From Corynebacterium durum (lineage in GTDB: Bacteria > Actinomycetota > Actinomycetes > Mycobacteriales > Mycobacteriaceae), in assembly GCF_030408675.1 (NCBI RefSeq), contig NZ_CP047200.1:682001-746000 (forward strand): a stretch of DNA of 64,000 bases, given 5' to 3'. The position numbers were made by a program, and so were the translations under genes. Shown here one piece after another: positions 43,703-51,006 of the stretch (position 1 is the stretch's first letter; each line of letters begins with the position of its first letter). Under the pieces are notes generated by a model. It was given only the letters and a program-made list of their open reading frames with translations. It had not been told where the DNA came from and did no database searches.

Positions 43703-43962
43703 TGACAAGCAAACCCATAAACGTAATCATCTACACAACCAAGGTATGCAACGCTTGCATGCTTACCAAACGCCTGTTTCGCCGCGCGGGCATCCCCTAC
43801 GAGGAGCGGGCGTTAGCCGCGCACGGCGATGTGGCGGAACGCTTCATCGCGAAAGGCGCAACACAAGCCCCCATCGTGCAGGTCATGCGCGGTAATCACG
43901 TCGAGGACGAATGGGCCGGGTTCCAGCCCGCGAAAATTAAGCGCTGGTGCGGCAATGGCTAA
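43702..43962 (+). CDS. Glutaredoxin/NrdH-like protein
   Basis: 86 residues from GTG 43702, sharing a base with the rusA stop. VIIYTTKVCNACMLTKRLFR has the redox CxxC, and APIVQVMRGNHVEDEWAGFQ the cis-Pro region. It may supply electrons to ribonucleotide reductase during phage replication. Confidence 0.88.
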   Translation: MTSKPINVIIYTTKVCNACMLTKRLFRRAGIPYEERALAAHGDVAERFIAKGATQAPIVQVMRGNHVEDEWAGFQPAKIKRWCGNG

Positions 43963-44086
43963 ACCCTACCCACTGGACGACGCGCACGAATACATCGACT
44001 GGCGTGGGTGGGAAATCCGGCGGGATGCAGCCCGCGAACTGGACTATGAAATCAGGAAGGATGAGGCCGTGGAATGGGCGTCCTAG
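43955..44086 (+). CDS. 43-residue hypothetical protein
   Basis: ATG 43955, overlapping the glutaredoxin end by 8 bases. Acidic and aromatic (DDAHEYIDWRGWEIRRDAAR). No family recognised. Confidence 0.5.
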   Translation: MAKPYPLDDAHEYIDWRGWEIRRDAARELDYEIRKDEAVEWAS

Positions 44087-44601
44087 ACAATGTTGACGCG
44101 TACAGGTACTGGACGTCACCGGAAACCGAAGAACAGTGCTTCCAGGCCATCCATAGCAGCTACACGCGCCGTAACGAGGCCGTGTGTCCACACGCTCCGC
44201 TTGGGTTGACCCCGGTGCAGGGAGCCAAACCCGGCTCAAGCAAAAGCATCAGGCGTATCGACGCCCTCATACTTTTCCGTAACGGTGAGCGGTGGGCAGT
44301 CGAGATCAAGGTCAGCAAGCAAGACCTTGCCCAAGAGTTGCGCCGCCCGGAGAAAATAGCCTTGTGGAAAGAACACGCACACGCGTTCTACTATGCCGTG
44401 CCGGTCGGACTGCTTGGGTATGCGCTGGAAAGCGTACCCAAAGGTGTTGGCGTCATGGTGTGCGGCCGTCATTCCACGGAAATCGCACGCAGGGCACGCA
44501 AAAACAAAACCCCCACCGAGATTCCCTACTCGACATGGCGGCGCATCGCGGGACGCCTGGGGGATGCACACATCAAGAAAATCGAACAAGAGAAAAAATG
44601 A
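44074..44601 (+). CDS. PD-(D/E)XK (MmcB-like) nuclease-fold protein
   Basis: 175 residues. RRIDALILFRNGERWAVEIK then VSKQDLAQELRRPEKIALW matches the D...ExK core of MmcB-like proteins, followed by HAFYYAVPVGL and PKGVGVMVC. Its role in the phage is unknown but fits DNA processing. Confidence 0.7.
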   Translation: MGVLDNVDAYRYWTSPETEEQCFQAIHSSYTRRNEAVCPHAPLGLTPVQGAKPGSSKSIRRIDALILFRNGERWAVEIKVSKQDLAQELRRPEKIALWKEHAHAFYYAVPVGLLGYALESVPKGVGVMVCGRHSTEIARRARKNKTPTEIPYSTWRRIAGRLGDAHIKKIEQEKK

Positions 44602-44915
44602 CCCCGAGTGAACTGCTTTCAAACCTTCAAGCGGCACATTAGGCCATCCAAAAAACACATCGCTACTGCGCAAGACTGCACGGCGGCCAGAATCAGGCCC
44701 ATTGATCACCGGTTCCCAAATGTAACCTTCATCAGGAATGTGGGCCTGGAAACCTGTGTGATCCGTGACGACAAAACCGGCAAGCTCGCGATCGATCTAC
44801 TTACCTCAATGCCCATGGCTACATTACCGCTCATGACGCGGAAGAAATGGCGTGGGAACTGTTTGCCGCTGTGGATGAGATCAAACGGATTGAGAAGGAA
44901 AAATCTGGTGAATAG
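44598..44915 (+). pseudogene. Probable decayed small phage gene
   Basis: ATG 44598 opens a frame (MTPSELLSNLQAAH) that meets TAG. In-frame text continues (AIQKTHRYCARLHGGQNQAH) to a TGA. Another frame then has VGLETCVIRDDKTGKLAIDL, and the original frame returns with GYITAHDAEEMAWELFAAVD then EIKRIEKEKSGE before TAG. The pieces look like one helical protein broken by stop and frameshift, but I have no homologue to prove it. Confidence 0.4.
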
Positions 44916-45966
44916 CCTGCGTATTGGTTCACTGTTCAGTGGCTATGGAGGCATTGATGTGGCGGTGCAGGTTGTGTTTCCCGCCGCGCGCCCTGCCTGG
45001 TTCGTGGAGCGCGATGCCGCCCCCGCTACCATCTTGGCTCACCATTGGCCCGACACACCCAATTTTGGCGACATCACCGCCATTGACTGGAGCGCCGTGC
45101 CGCCGGTGGATATTTTGACCGGTGGGTATCCCTGCCAGCCATTCTCACACGCAGGACGACGAAAGGGGGAAGCCGATGAGCGGCACCTATGGCCCTATGT
45201 CAGGGAGGCAATTCGCCACCTACGACCCCGCTACATCTTCCTGGAAAATGTGGCCGGACACAGGTCTTTGGGGTTCGATCAAGTACTCGGAGACATGGCC
45301 AAGGACGGGCTGCATGCGTGGTGGACAAGCCTTCGAGCTTCCGACATTGGTGCCCCGCATCACCGCGAGCGGCTTTTCATCCTCGCGGCTTTTCCCGACT
45401 CCGAAAGCCTCCGACGGGATCATGGGCAGGCCCCGCACGCGGGGCCGCCCGATCGAGAAATCCACGCACCTCACCACGATCGTAACCTTGCTACCGACCC
45501 CGAGGGCGGCGGACCATCAGGCCACGATGGGATCGGCGGGGGCGCGCAGGCACGTGGAGAAAGGCAACGGCTCGCTAGCGGAAACCGTGGGGGTGAGGCT
45601 GCTGCCCACGCCCACGGCGTCGGATTCACGGCGGGCGGACAGTGCGACCGACAGGGCGCGGAATACCCCATCTTTGACGGTGGTGAGCGCGTATTTTCCC
45701 GATTTGATTGGGGAGATTATGAGCCCGCGATCCGGCGATGGGAAGCCTTGACCAGGCCAGCACCCAACCCGGTTGAGATGAACCGCAATGCGCGGCCGCG
45801 TCTTTCTGCGGCGTTCAGCGAGTGGATGATGGGCCTCCCCTTGGGGCATGTCACTGGCGTGCCGGGGCTATCCCGCACGGCACAGTTGAAAGCCATCGGG
45901 AACGGGGTCTGCCCACAACAGGCAGCCGTTGCGCTGCAGCAGCTACTAGCAATGAAAGGGGAGTGA
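44908..45966 (+). CDS. C5 cytosine DNA methyltransferase
   Basis: 352 residues from GTG 44908, with GAAGGAA upstream. Motif I RIGSLFSGYGGID, motif IV GGYPCQPFS (catalytic Cys), motif VI IFLENV, motif VIII GAPHHRERLFILA and motif X LKAIGNGVCPQQAA. The variable region between VIII and IX is Gly/His/Arg-rich and is where another reading frame is also open. Phage enzymes of this type may mask host restriction sites. Confidence 0.9.
   Translation: MNSLRIGSLFSGYGGIDVAVQVVFPAARPAWFVERDAAPATILAHHWPDTPNFGDITAIDWSAVPPVDILTGGYPCQPFSHAGRRKGEADERHLWPYVREAIRHLRPRYIFLENVAGHRSLGFDQVLGDMAKDGLHAWWTSLRASDIGAPHHRERLFILAAFPDSESLRRDHGQAPHAGPPDREIHAPHHDRNLATDPEGGGPSGHDGIGGGAQARGERQRLASGNRGGEAAAHAHGVGFTAGGQCDRQGAEYPIFDGGERVFSRFDWGDYEPAIRRWEALTRPAPNPVEMNRNARPRLSAAFSEWMMGLPLGHVTGVPGLSRTAQLKAIGNGVCPQQAAVALQQLLAMKGE
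45176..45751 (+). CDS. Overprinted frame inside the methyltransferase gene
   Basis: 191 codons in the +1 frame of the methyltransferase, from ATG 45176 with its own ribosome site (AAAGGGGGA, 5 bases spacing). The product starts MSGTYGPMSGRQFATYDPAT and contains SETWPRTGCMRGGQAFELPT then LVPRI. It has three repeats of an F/LPTP-A-D motif: LFPTPKASD, LLPTPRAADH and LLPTPTASD. From memory, such LPTP-rich segments accompany phage C5 methyltransferases, which argues that both frames are translated. It could instead be the trace of an ancestral fusion or frameshift. Function unknown. Confidence 0.5.
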   Translation: MSGTYGPMSGRQFATYDPATSSWKMWPDTGLWGSIKYSETWPRTGCMRGGQAFELPTLVPRITASGFSSSRLFPTPKASDGIMGRPRTRGRPIEKSTHLTTIVTLLPTPRAADHQATMGSAGARRHVEKGNGSLAETVGVRLLPTPTASDSRRADSATDRARNTPSLTVVSAYFPDLIGEIMSPRSGDGKP

Positions 45967-45967
45967 C

Positions 45968-46453
45968 ATGCCTGGCGGCGATATGCCGAAGGCGAGCCTG
46001 TTCAAGATGCCGAAAATCGTGCGCATCAACACCGATGCGCTTGAGTGGGTCATTGCGATCCAAGAAGAACACAGGAAGCTTATTTACGAGCTTCTTGCCA
46101 ACATCTACGAAAAGGAGAACAAAATGAGTCGAGAACTCGCACAAAGCGCAAGCCTTGGACTTGCGGCCCTGCACCTCAGGGACGCGGGCATTATGACCGA
46201 GGAGGGTACTCACGTTGAAGCATACAGGCGGTTGAACGCCGCGTACGAGCGGCTAACCGAAGTGCCGCATGGACTAGAGAAACAGTACCGGGCCGCCACG
46301 GTTGGGCTGGACGGGATCGTTTACAGGGGGTGGGTTGACAGCCTTGAAACGGCTCGCGCGGAGGCGGACACTGAGGGCGGTTTCGTTCAGATGCGGTTCG
46401 TCACCGAGCCGCAAAAAGTAGCATCTGTTGAGGTTGGGGGTCGTCATGCCTGA
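45968..46453 (+). CDS. Hypothetical phage protein
   Basis: 161 residues from ATG 45968, with AAAGGGGAG upstream. The N-terminus MPGGDMPKASLFKMPKI resembles that of the next gene (MPDGDVPRLSIGTI), suggesting related or duplicated starts. A helical middle part. No known motif. Confidence 0.55.
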   Translation: MPGGDMPKASLFKMPKIVRINTDALEWVIAIQEEHRKLIYELLANIYEKENKMSRELAQSASLGLAALHLRDAGIMTEEGTHVEAYRRLNAAYERLTEVPHGLEKQYRAATVGLDGIVYRGWVDSLETARAEADTEGGFVQMRFVTEPQKVASVEVGGRHA

Positions 46454-46763
46454 CGGCGATGTGCCGCGTCTGAGCATTGGGACCATCGCGATCCTTACTG
46501 TTGGGAGCTATATCGCGGGGTACATGCGCGACGCAGGACTTTCCGCGTGGGGGATTAAAGAGGTTGAGCGTCACATACTGCTGCAGGTGGTGACGAGGGA
46601 AATCGAAGGGGTTGAAACCCCCGTATTGCACTGCGTTGAAGCGTACAGGGCGGCCTGCTGTGGCTACATCTACGTGCTGGAACAGCTTCTACTTGATGGT
46701 TGGGAGCTTGCGGTAGTTGATTCGCCTGAACAGTGGCGGAAAGCCATCGGGGAAGCCAGGTAG
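46446..46763 (+). CDS. Hypothetical phage protein
   Basis: 105 residues from ATG 46446, overlapping the previous gene by 8 bases. One hydrophobic segment (IGTIAILTVGSYIAGYM). No family recognised. Confidence 0.5.
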   Translation: MPDGDVPRLSIGTIAILTVGSYIAGYMRDAGLSAWGIKEVERHILLQVVTREIEGVETPVLHCVEAYRAACCGYIYVLEQLLLDGWELAVVDSPEQWRKAIGEAR

Positions 46764-46774
46764 AAGGAGGAAAA

Positions 46775-47143
46775 ATGGAAACAATGCAAATCAGCTTGGA
46801 TGAGCTGCTGCGCATCTTCAGGGGACAACCTGAAACCCTGGAGCAGATCATGGCCCGCAACTACGGAGCTGATGGGCTCGTGGGGGTGCATATCGAAACG
46901 ATTGATCGTGAGCACCTAATGATCGTGGACCCCTGGCCTAATGAAGATCAGGAGGTACGGGCGGTCACGCATGCGCCGGATGGTGATATGCAAATCCGCC
47001 ATGTTGACCTTGCACGCGTGAAGGAGTTCACCCCGTCGAACGGCATGCACGCCACGTGTCAGGAACAACAGCTGAAAGCCGCACGGAAGACCTTGGGGGA
47101 AAGCCCCATCGAAGAAGCACGAAAGGGCGAACCACAGTTTTGA
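46775..47143 (+). CDS. Hypothetical phage protein
   Basis: 122 residues from ATG 46775 with a strong AAGGAGGAAAA site. A mixed alpha/beta composition. No family recognised. Confidence 0.6.
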   Translation: METMQISLDELLRIFRGQPETLEQIMARNYGADGLVGVHIETIDREHLMIVDPWPNEDQEVRAVTHAPDGDMQIRHVDLARVKEFTPSNGMHATCQEQQLKAARKTLGESPIEEARKGEPQF

Positions 47144-47322
47144 AATTCCGTGTGCCCTTCACCACGACCATCACACACACCGAAATCATTGAGGCTGACA
47201 ACTGGGAAGACGCCTACGACAAAGCTACGGCCATTAACCTACCGGACGCACTCAAAATCGAATTTGAGCAGGATGACAGCTGGGAAATCGACCACGAGAA
47301 CATCGAAGAAGTGGAGGAATGA
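47140..47322 (+). CDS. Small acidic phage protein
   Basis: 60 residues from TTG 47140 (TTGA overlap with the previous stop). FRVPFTTTITHTEIIEADNW then a very acidic end (EIDHENIEEVEE). This shape is common in small phage proteins of the DpnD/PcfM type; not proved. Confidence 0.5.
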   Translation: MKFRVPFTTTITHTEIIEADNWEDAYDKATAINLPDALKIEFEQDDSWEIDHENIEEVEE

Positions 47323-47918
47323 TCAAAAACCGCATTATCGACGCCCGGGGATTCCAACGCCAAATCAAACGCGTGGCCGGGCTGTTCGCCGAACTGGATG
47401 ACGCGAAAACCCAGAAACAGCAGCACAGTGAAGGCGGCGGCTCGAAAGCCTTCGGCCCCCGCGACCCCGGCAACGCATGGGCTATCGGCCTATCCATTGA
47501 GCTGACGGAGAACCTGTTTGAGGTTGTCCGCGATGCCGCGAACCACATCACCCCCACCCGCATACTCAGCAAAGACCCCATTGAGCTGTGCGACTGGCTG
47601 GTGTTCAACGCGGATGGGGTGCTACGCCTGGAATTCGCGCATGACCTCAAGGGCGAAATCAACAACATTGACAAGCGCCTCACCGGCGCGCTGCACCCGG
47701 AAGACCTGGAGGCACAGCGCAAGGAAGAGAAATGGGAATCAAGTGAAAGCATCATCGTGAAACTTCGACGACGTGGCCACCACGTCACCCGTGACAACCT
47801 CCACACGTGGGCGAAACGCGGGCATATTCAACGCCGCAAGGACGGCCCGAGAAACACCTACCGCATGGGTGATGTACTAGCCCACCTGTCAGGCGATTCA
47901 ACCCGATTAGGCAACTGA
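47319..47918 (+). CDS. Phage protein with C-terminal helix-turn-helix, candidate late regulator
   Basis: 199 residues, coupled by ATGA. The C-terminal part IIVKLRRRGHHVTRDNLHTW then AKRGHIQRRKDGPRNTYRMG is a DNA-binding HTH. It is the last gene before the strong promoter-terminator pair at 47907, the place where a late activator or antiterminator is encoded in lambdoid phages. That role is inference. Confidence 0.55.
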   Translation: MIKNRIIDARGFQRQIKRVAGLFAELDDAKTQKQQHSEGGGSKAFGPRDPGNAWAIGLSIELTENLFEVVRDAANHITPTRILSKDPIELCDWLVFNADGVLRLEFAHDLKGEINNIDKRLTGALHPEDLEAQRKEEKWESSESIIVKLRRRGHHVTRDNLHTWAKRGHIQRRKDGPRNTYRMGDVLAHLSGDSTRLGN

Positions 47919-47936
47919 CCGGAACGTGTGTATAAT
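47907..47936 (+). promoter_or_regulatory. Strong promoter at the early-late boundary
   Basis: TTAGGC (47907-47912), 18 bases, then a consensus TATAAT (47931-47936). An intrinsic terminator begins only 12 bases later. Confidence 0.6.
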
Positions 47937-47948
47937 GGGGGGTGGAAC

Positions 47949-47978
47949 AAAACCCATGCCCGCGCGGCATGGGTTTTT
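47949..47978 (+). terminator. Intrinsic terminator directly after the promoter
   Basis: AAAACCCATGCC and GGCATGGGTTTT form a perfect 12-bp stem around CGCGC, ending in T5. RNA from the promoter would stop after about 35-40 nt unless antiterminated. Confidence 0.9.
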
Positions 47979-48030
47979 GAACATTCACCCCCTCCACTGG
48001 AACAACCCCCAGGGAAAGGGGACGAGGGCA

Positions 48031-48216
48031 ATGGCCCACCAACCAAGCCGGGTAGACACCCGCACCATAATCCAGTCCACCCTTGACGAGTACGAGGATC
48101 AAATACGTTTAGGACTGGTCACCGCATTCCAAGTCGCATCTATCGCCGAAGCGCGCCTGTACGCCAAAGCTGTTGAGTGCAAAGCAAACCGCGCGGGGCG
48201 ACGTAATGCCATTTGA
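48031..48216 (+). CDS. 61-residue hypothetical protein
   Basis: ATG 48031. A helical protein (RTIIQSTLDEYEDQIRLGLV). First gene after the boundary terminator. Overlaps the HNH start. Confidence 0.5.
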   Translation: MAHQPSRVDTRTIIQSTLDEYEDQIRLGLVTAFQVASIAEARLYAKAVECKANRAGRRNAI

Positions 48217-48487
48217 CTCAAGCAGATACTCACGCAAGTTCAGCAAGCAACTGCGTGAAGAATGGGAAGCAGTCAATGCGCCTTGCTACCTGTGTGGGCA
48301 GCCAATCAACTATGCGCAACGCGGCACACGCGACAGCCTTGAGATTGAGCACGTCATACCAACAAGCAAACAACCAGAGCTGATGTACGACCGCGCGAAC
48401 CTGCGACCAGCTCACCTGTCATGCAACCGCGCCAAATCCGACGGCGCACCACAACCTGAACTAGGGGAGCTAAGCGAACAATGGTGA
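48209..48487 (+). CDS. HNH endonuclease near terminase
   Basis: 92 residues from ATG 48209. CYLCGQPINYAQRGTRDSLE then IEHVIPTSKQPELMYDRANL and RPAHLSCNRAK give the full HNH site with two zinc CxxC-like pairs. HNH proteins beside terminase are needed for cos cleavage in several HK97-like phages. Confidence 0.85.
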   Translation, partial: PFDSSRYSRKFSKQLREEWEAVNAPCYLCGQPINYAQRGTRDSLEIEHVIPTSKQPELMYDRANLRPAHLSCNRAKSDGAPQPELGELSEQW

Positions 48488-48654
48488 GCGCCTTGAACAC
48501 CTTCAAAACCGATGCACTTCGACGCTTCGCAAGTGGACGACGAGTGTCACGCGCACTGACCAAAACCCTTCTACATGAAGGGTTCATAGCACGCGATGAA
48601 TACGGAAGCTTGATCCTAACAACCAAAGGGAGTGAGGCGCTGCAAAATGCGTGA
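48481..48654 (+). CDS. 57-residue winged-helix-like protein
   Basis: ATG 48481 overlaps the HNH stop. FKTDALRRFASGRRVSRALT then KTLLHEGFIARDEYGSLILT and TKGSEAL reads as a small winged helix. Overlaps the next gene by 8 bases. Confidence 0.5.
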   Translation: MVSALNTFKTDALRRFASGRRVSRALTKTLLHEGFIARDEYGSLILTTKGSEALQNA

Positions 48655-48913
48655 ACCAATAAGTGACGCAATGAAGAACCTTAGGAACGCCGTCAACCTA
48701 GTGAGAGCGGCTTTCAATGTAGTCGCGGAACGCCTCAGGCGCGTATACCGCGAAATCGCGCCAATCATCAAACAAGTCGTAAACATGAAACATCGTGGCA
48801 TCACCCACGTGGGACGCCCATCACCAATAGACGACAAGTACATCCTTAGGCACGTTCACATTGGTGACCTGCCAATACGGAAAACGCCGCACCAATACCG
48901 ACGCGGCGCATAA
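48647..48913 (+). CDS. Hypothetical basic phage protein
   Basis: 88 residues from ATG 48647. A helical basic first half (VNLVRAAFNVVAERLRRVYR). No family recognised. Last gene before the noncoding packaging-region candidate. Confidence 0.5.
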   Translation: MREPISDAMKNLRNAVNLVRAAFNVVAERLRRVYREIAPIIKQVVNMKHRGITHVGRPSPIDDKYILRHVHIGDLPIRKTPHQYRRGA

Positions 48914-49045
48914 CCCACACAACCCCCTAATAGGTGACCAACGTCACCAACATGCCCAAACATGGGGGAGGGGGCCACAAAATCACAACACCCAACCGGC
49001 CGGACAGGAAAAAGGGCCGGAGCTGTCCTCCCTCCCCACTTGGAT
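48914..49045. other. Noncoding region before terminase, possible cos/pac site
   Basis: Contains a palindrome GGTGAC-CAAC-GTCACC (48933-48948), an iteron-like GGCCGGACA (48998-49006) and an inverted pair GGACAG/CTGTCC (49002-49028). There is no gene. It lies directly before the terminase small subunit, the usual place of a packaging site, but no cleavage site can be read from sequence. Confidence 0.35.
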
Positions 49046-49073
49046 AACCCCCATCGCGCGCGCGTGGGGGTTT
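49046..49073 (+). terminator. Terminator before terminase genes
   Basis: AACCCCCA and TGGGGGTT around a GC-rich loop, then TTT. It would separate the HNH block from the packaging genes. Confidence 0.65.
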
Positions 49074-49099
49074 CGTCGTGTCTAGCGAAAGGAGGGGGC

Positions 49100-49408
49100 A
49101 TGGTTGGTGAGTTGGAGCAGTTCGTTATTGATTCCGTGGCTGCGCGGGGTTCGGCTATCGGCGATTCCGACGCGGCGGCTGTAGCGTTGGCGCGGTCGTA
49201 TGCGGCTCAGATCGACGCGGTGCCTTTTGATGCTGGTCAGGATCGTACGAAGGTCTTGTATTTGGGGCCTCATTTGTTGAAGGTGCTTTCCGCTTTGGGG
49301 TGTACCCCTGATTCGCGGGGCGAGGCTTCGGCGGAGGGGAATGCGCCTGCTGGCGGTATGAGCATTCTGGAGCGTATGAAGGCGGCCGGTGGTGGTCAAG
49401 GAGGTTAA
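49100..49408 (+). CDS. terS: Terminase small subunit
   Basis: 102 residues from ATG 49100, with AAAGGAGGGGG upstream. An N-terminal helical part (IDSVAARGSAIGDSDAAAVA) resembles actinophage TerS proteins. The position 20 bases into the large subunit start supports the call. It recognises phage DNA for packaging. Confidence 0.75.
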   Translation: MVGELEQFVIDSVAARGSAIGDSDAAAVALARSYAAQIDAVPFDAGQDRTKVLYLGPHLLKVLSALGCTPDSRGEASAEGNAPAGGMSILERMKAAGGGQGG

Positions 49409-50993
49409 GGGCTTCGAGCAGCCGCGCCTGTTTCCCCCGCCGTTGCGCCCGCTGACCCTGGAAACCTCGAAGGGGTTTGAGGCCATTGAGTTCGCGGAGC
49501 AGCTTGGCATCAGGCTGTATCCGTGGCAAAAATGGTTGCTGGTTCACGGCTTGGAGCTGAATGAAGACCTGACCGACTTCCGGTTTAAACGCGTCATTGT
49601 GGAGGTTGCCCGACAGAATGGGAAGACAACCCTGATGACGGTGCTGGGACTGTGGCGGTTGTTTATTTTTGGGGCGTCGGAGATCGTGTCATCGGCGCAG
49701 AAACTCACGGTCGCTGAGGCAACCTTGGAAGATGCGTTCAAGATTGCGGCTTGGCAGCCGGTTCTGAGGGGCTTCCTTCCTGATGATCCGCGCCCGAAGG
49801 ATGGGCGGTTCAATGGCGCGTGGATGCGTGAGACGAACGGCAATAAGCAAATTGAGCTGAATGCTGCGCCGGTGCCGGAAAAACTCGACGTGTTCGGGGC
49901 GCTGCCTACGTGGTCGGTCACCACAGCTGACCGCAAGGGTGGGCGTTCCTCGTCGGTGGATTTGGCGTTCATTGACGAGCTGCGTGAGCTGCTTACGTGG
50001 GACGGCTGGAACTCTATCGAACCGACCATTAGCGCGCGGCGTGAGTCGCAGCTGTGGGGTTTCTCTAACGCGGGGGACAAGCGTTCGATTGTGTTGAAGT
50101 CATTGCGTGATGCGGCGATTGAGCGGATTGAGCTTGGCAGTACTGACGGCATGCAGACGGCACTGTTTTCCTGGTCTGCGCCGTCTGACGCTGAGGTCAC
50201 CGATGTTGACGCGCTGCGTCAGGCGAACCCGTCGATGGGGTATGGGGCTATCACTCTGGATAAGCTTCTGGCTGAGGCTGAGGAGACGAAAAACCCCGAT
50301 GGCTTTAAGACCGAAAAGATGTGCGTCTGGGTTGAGAACCTGGAGCCGGGCAAGATACCGGTCGCGGCGTGGCGTGAAATCGCAGACCCGTCTTCCGTGC
50401 GTGGCGCGGGGGAGCGTGTCGCGGTGGGCGTTGATGTTTCAAAGGATGGGCGGTTCGCTTATGTTGCGGTCTGTGCCTTGCGTGCTGATGGCATTCCCCA
50501 TGTCGAGGTGGTGGCGCAGCGGGCCGGGTACGCGTGGGTGGCTGAATGGCTGCGTCAGCGTCTTGCTGCAGCGTGGTTTGATGGTCGCGTCGCTATCCAA
50601 GTGAAGGGCGCGCCGTCTGCTGATCTAGTTCCCGCTCTGCAAGCGGTGGAAGGTGTTGAAATTGTTGAGTGGCAAGGCTCTGCCATGTCTTCGTCAGTGC
50701 TGGGTTTCTTTGACGCGATTCGTAGCGGCATGCTGGCGCACCGTGACCAGCCTGTTCTTAATCTCGCTGCTGAGGGGGCGAAGGACAAAAAAGCCGGCGA
50801 TTTGTTCATCTGGGACCGCCAGAACAGTGTGGGGGATGTATCCCCACTCATTGCGGCCAATATTGCTTGGTGGCATTTGACGCACGAGACTGAGGAAAAG
50901 TTTGTTTCAGCCTACGCGGCTGATTACTACGACGATGATCTTATCGACGCTGCTGACTATGACGATGACGATGACTACCTGTTGATCGTCTAG
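49389..50993 (+). CDS. terL: Terminase large subunit
   Basis: 534 residues. ATPase: EVARQNGKTTLMTVLGLWRL (Walker A-like) and DLAFIDELREL (Walker B). Nuclease: VAVGVDVSKDGRFAYVAVCA with the RNase H-like Asp, and later DVSPLIAANIAW. The C-terminus is a run of aspartates (DYYDDDLIDAADYDDDDDY), unusual and acidic. It cuts concatemers and pumps DNA into the prohead. Confidence 0.93.
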   Translation: MVVKEVKGFEQPRLFPPPLRPLTLETSKGFEAIEFAEQLGIRLYPWQKWLLVHGLELNEDLTDFRFKRVIVEVARQNGKTTLMTVLGLWRLFIFGASEIVSSAQKLTVAEATLEDAFKIAAWQPVLRGFLPDDPRPKDGRFNGAWMRETNGNKQIELNAAPVPEKLDVFGALPTWSVTTADRKGGRSSSVDLAFIDELRELLTWDGWNSIEPTISARRESQLWGFSNAGDKRSIVLKSLRDAAIERIELGSTDGMQTALFSWSAPSDAEVTDVDALRQANPSMGYGAITLDKLLAEAEETKNPDGFKTEKMCVWVENLEPGKIPVAAWREIADPSSVRGAGERVAVGVDVSKDGRFAYVAVCALRADGIPHVEVVAQRAGYAWVAEWLRQRLAAAWFDGRVAIQVKGAPSADLVPALQAVEGVEIVEWQGSAMSSSVLGFFDAIRSGMLAHRDQPVLNLAAEGAKDKKAGDLFIWDRQNSVGDVSPLIAANIAWWHLTHETEEKFVSAYAADYYDDDLIDAADYDDDDDYLLIV

Positions 50994-51006
50994 AGGGGAG
51001 GGCCAT

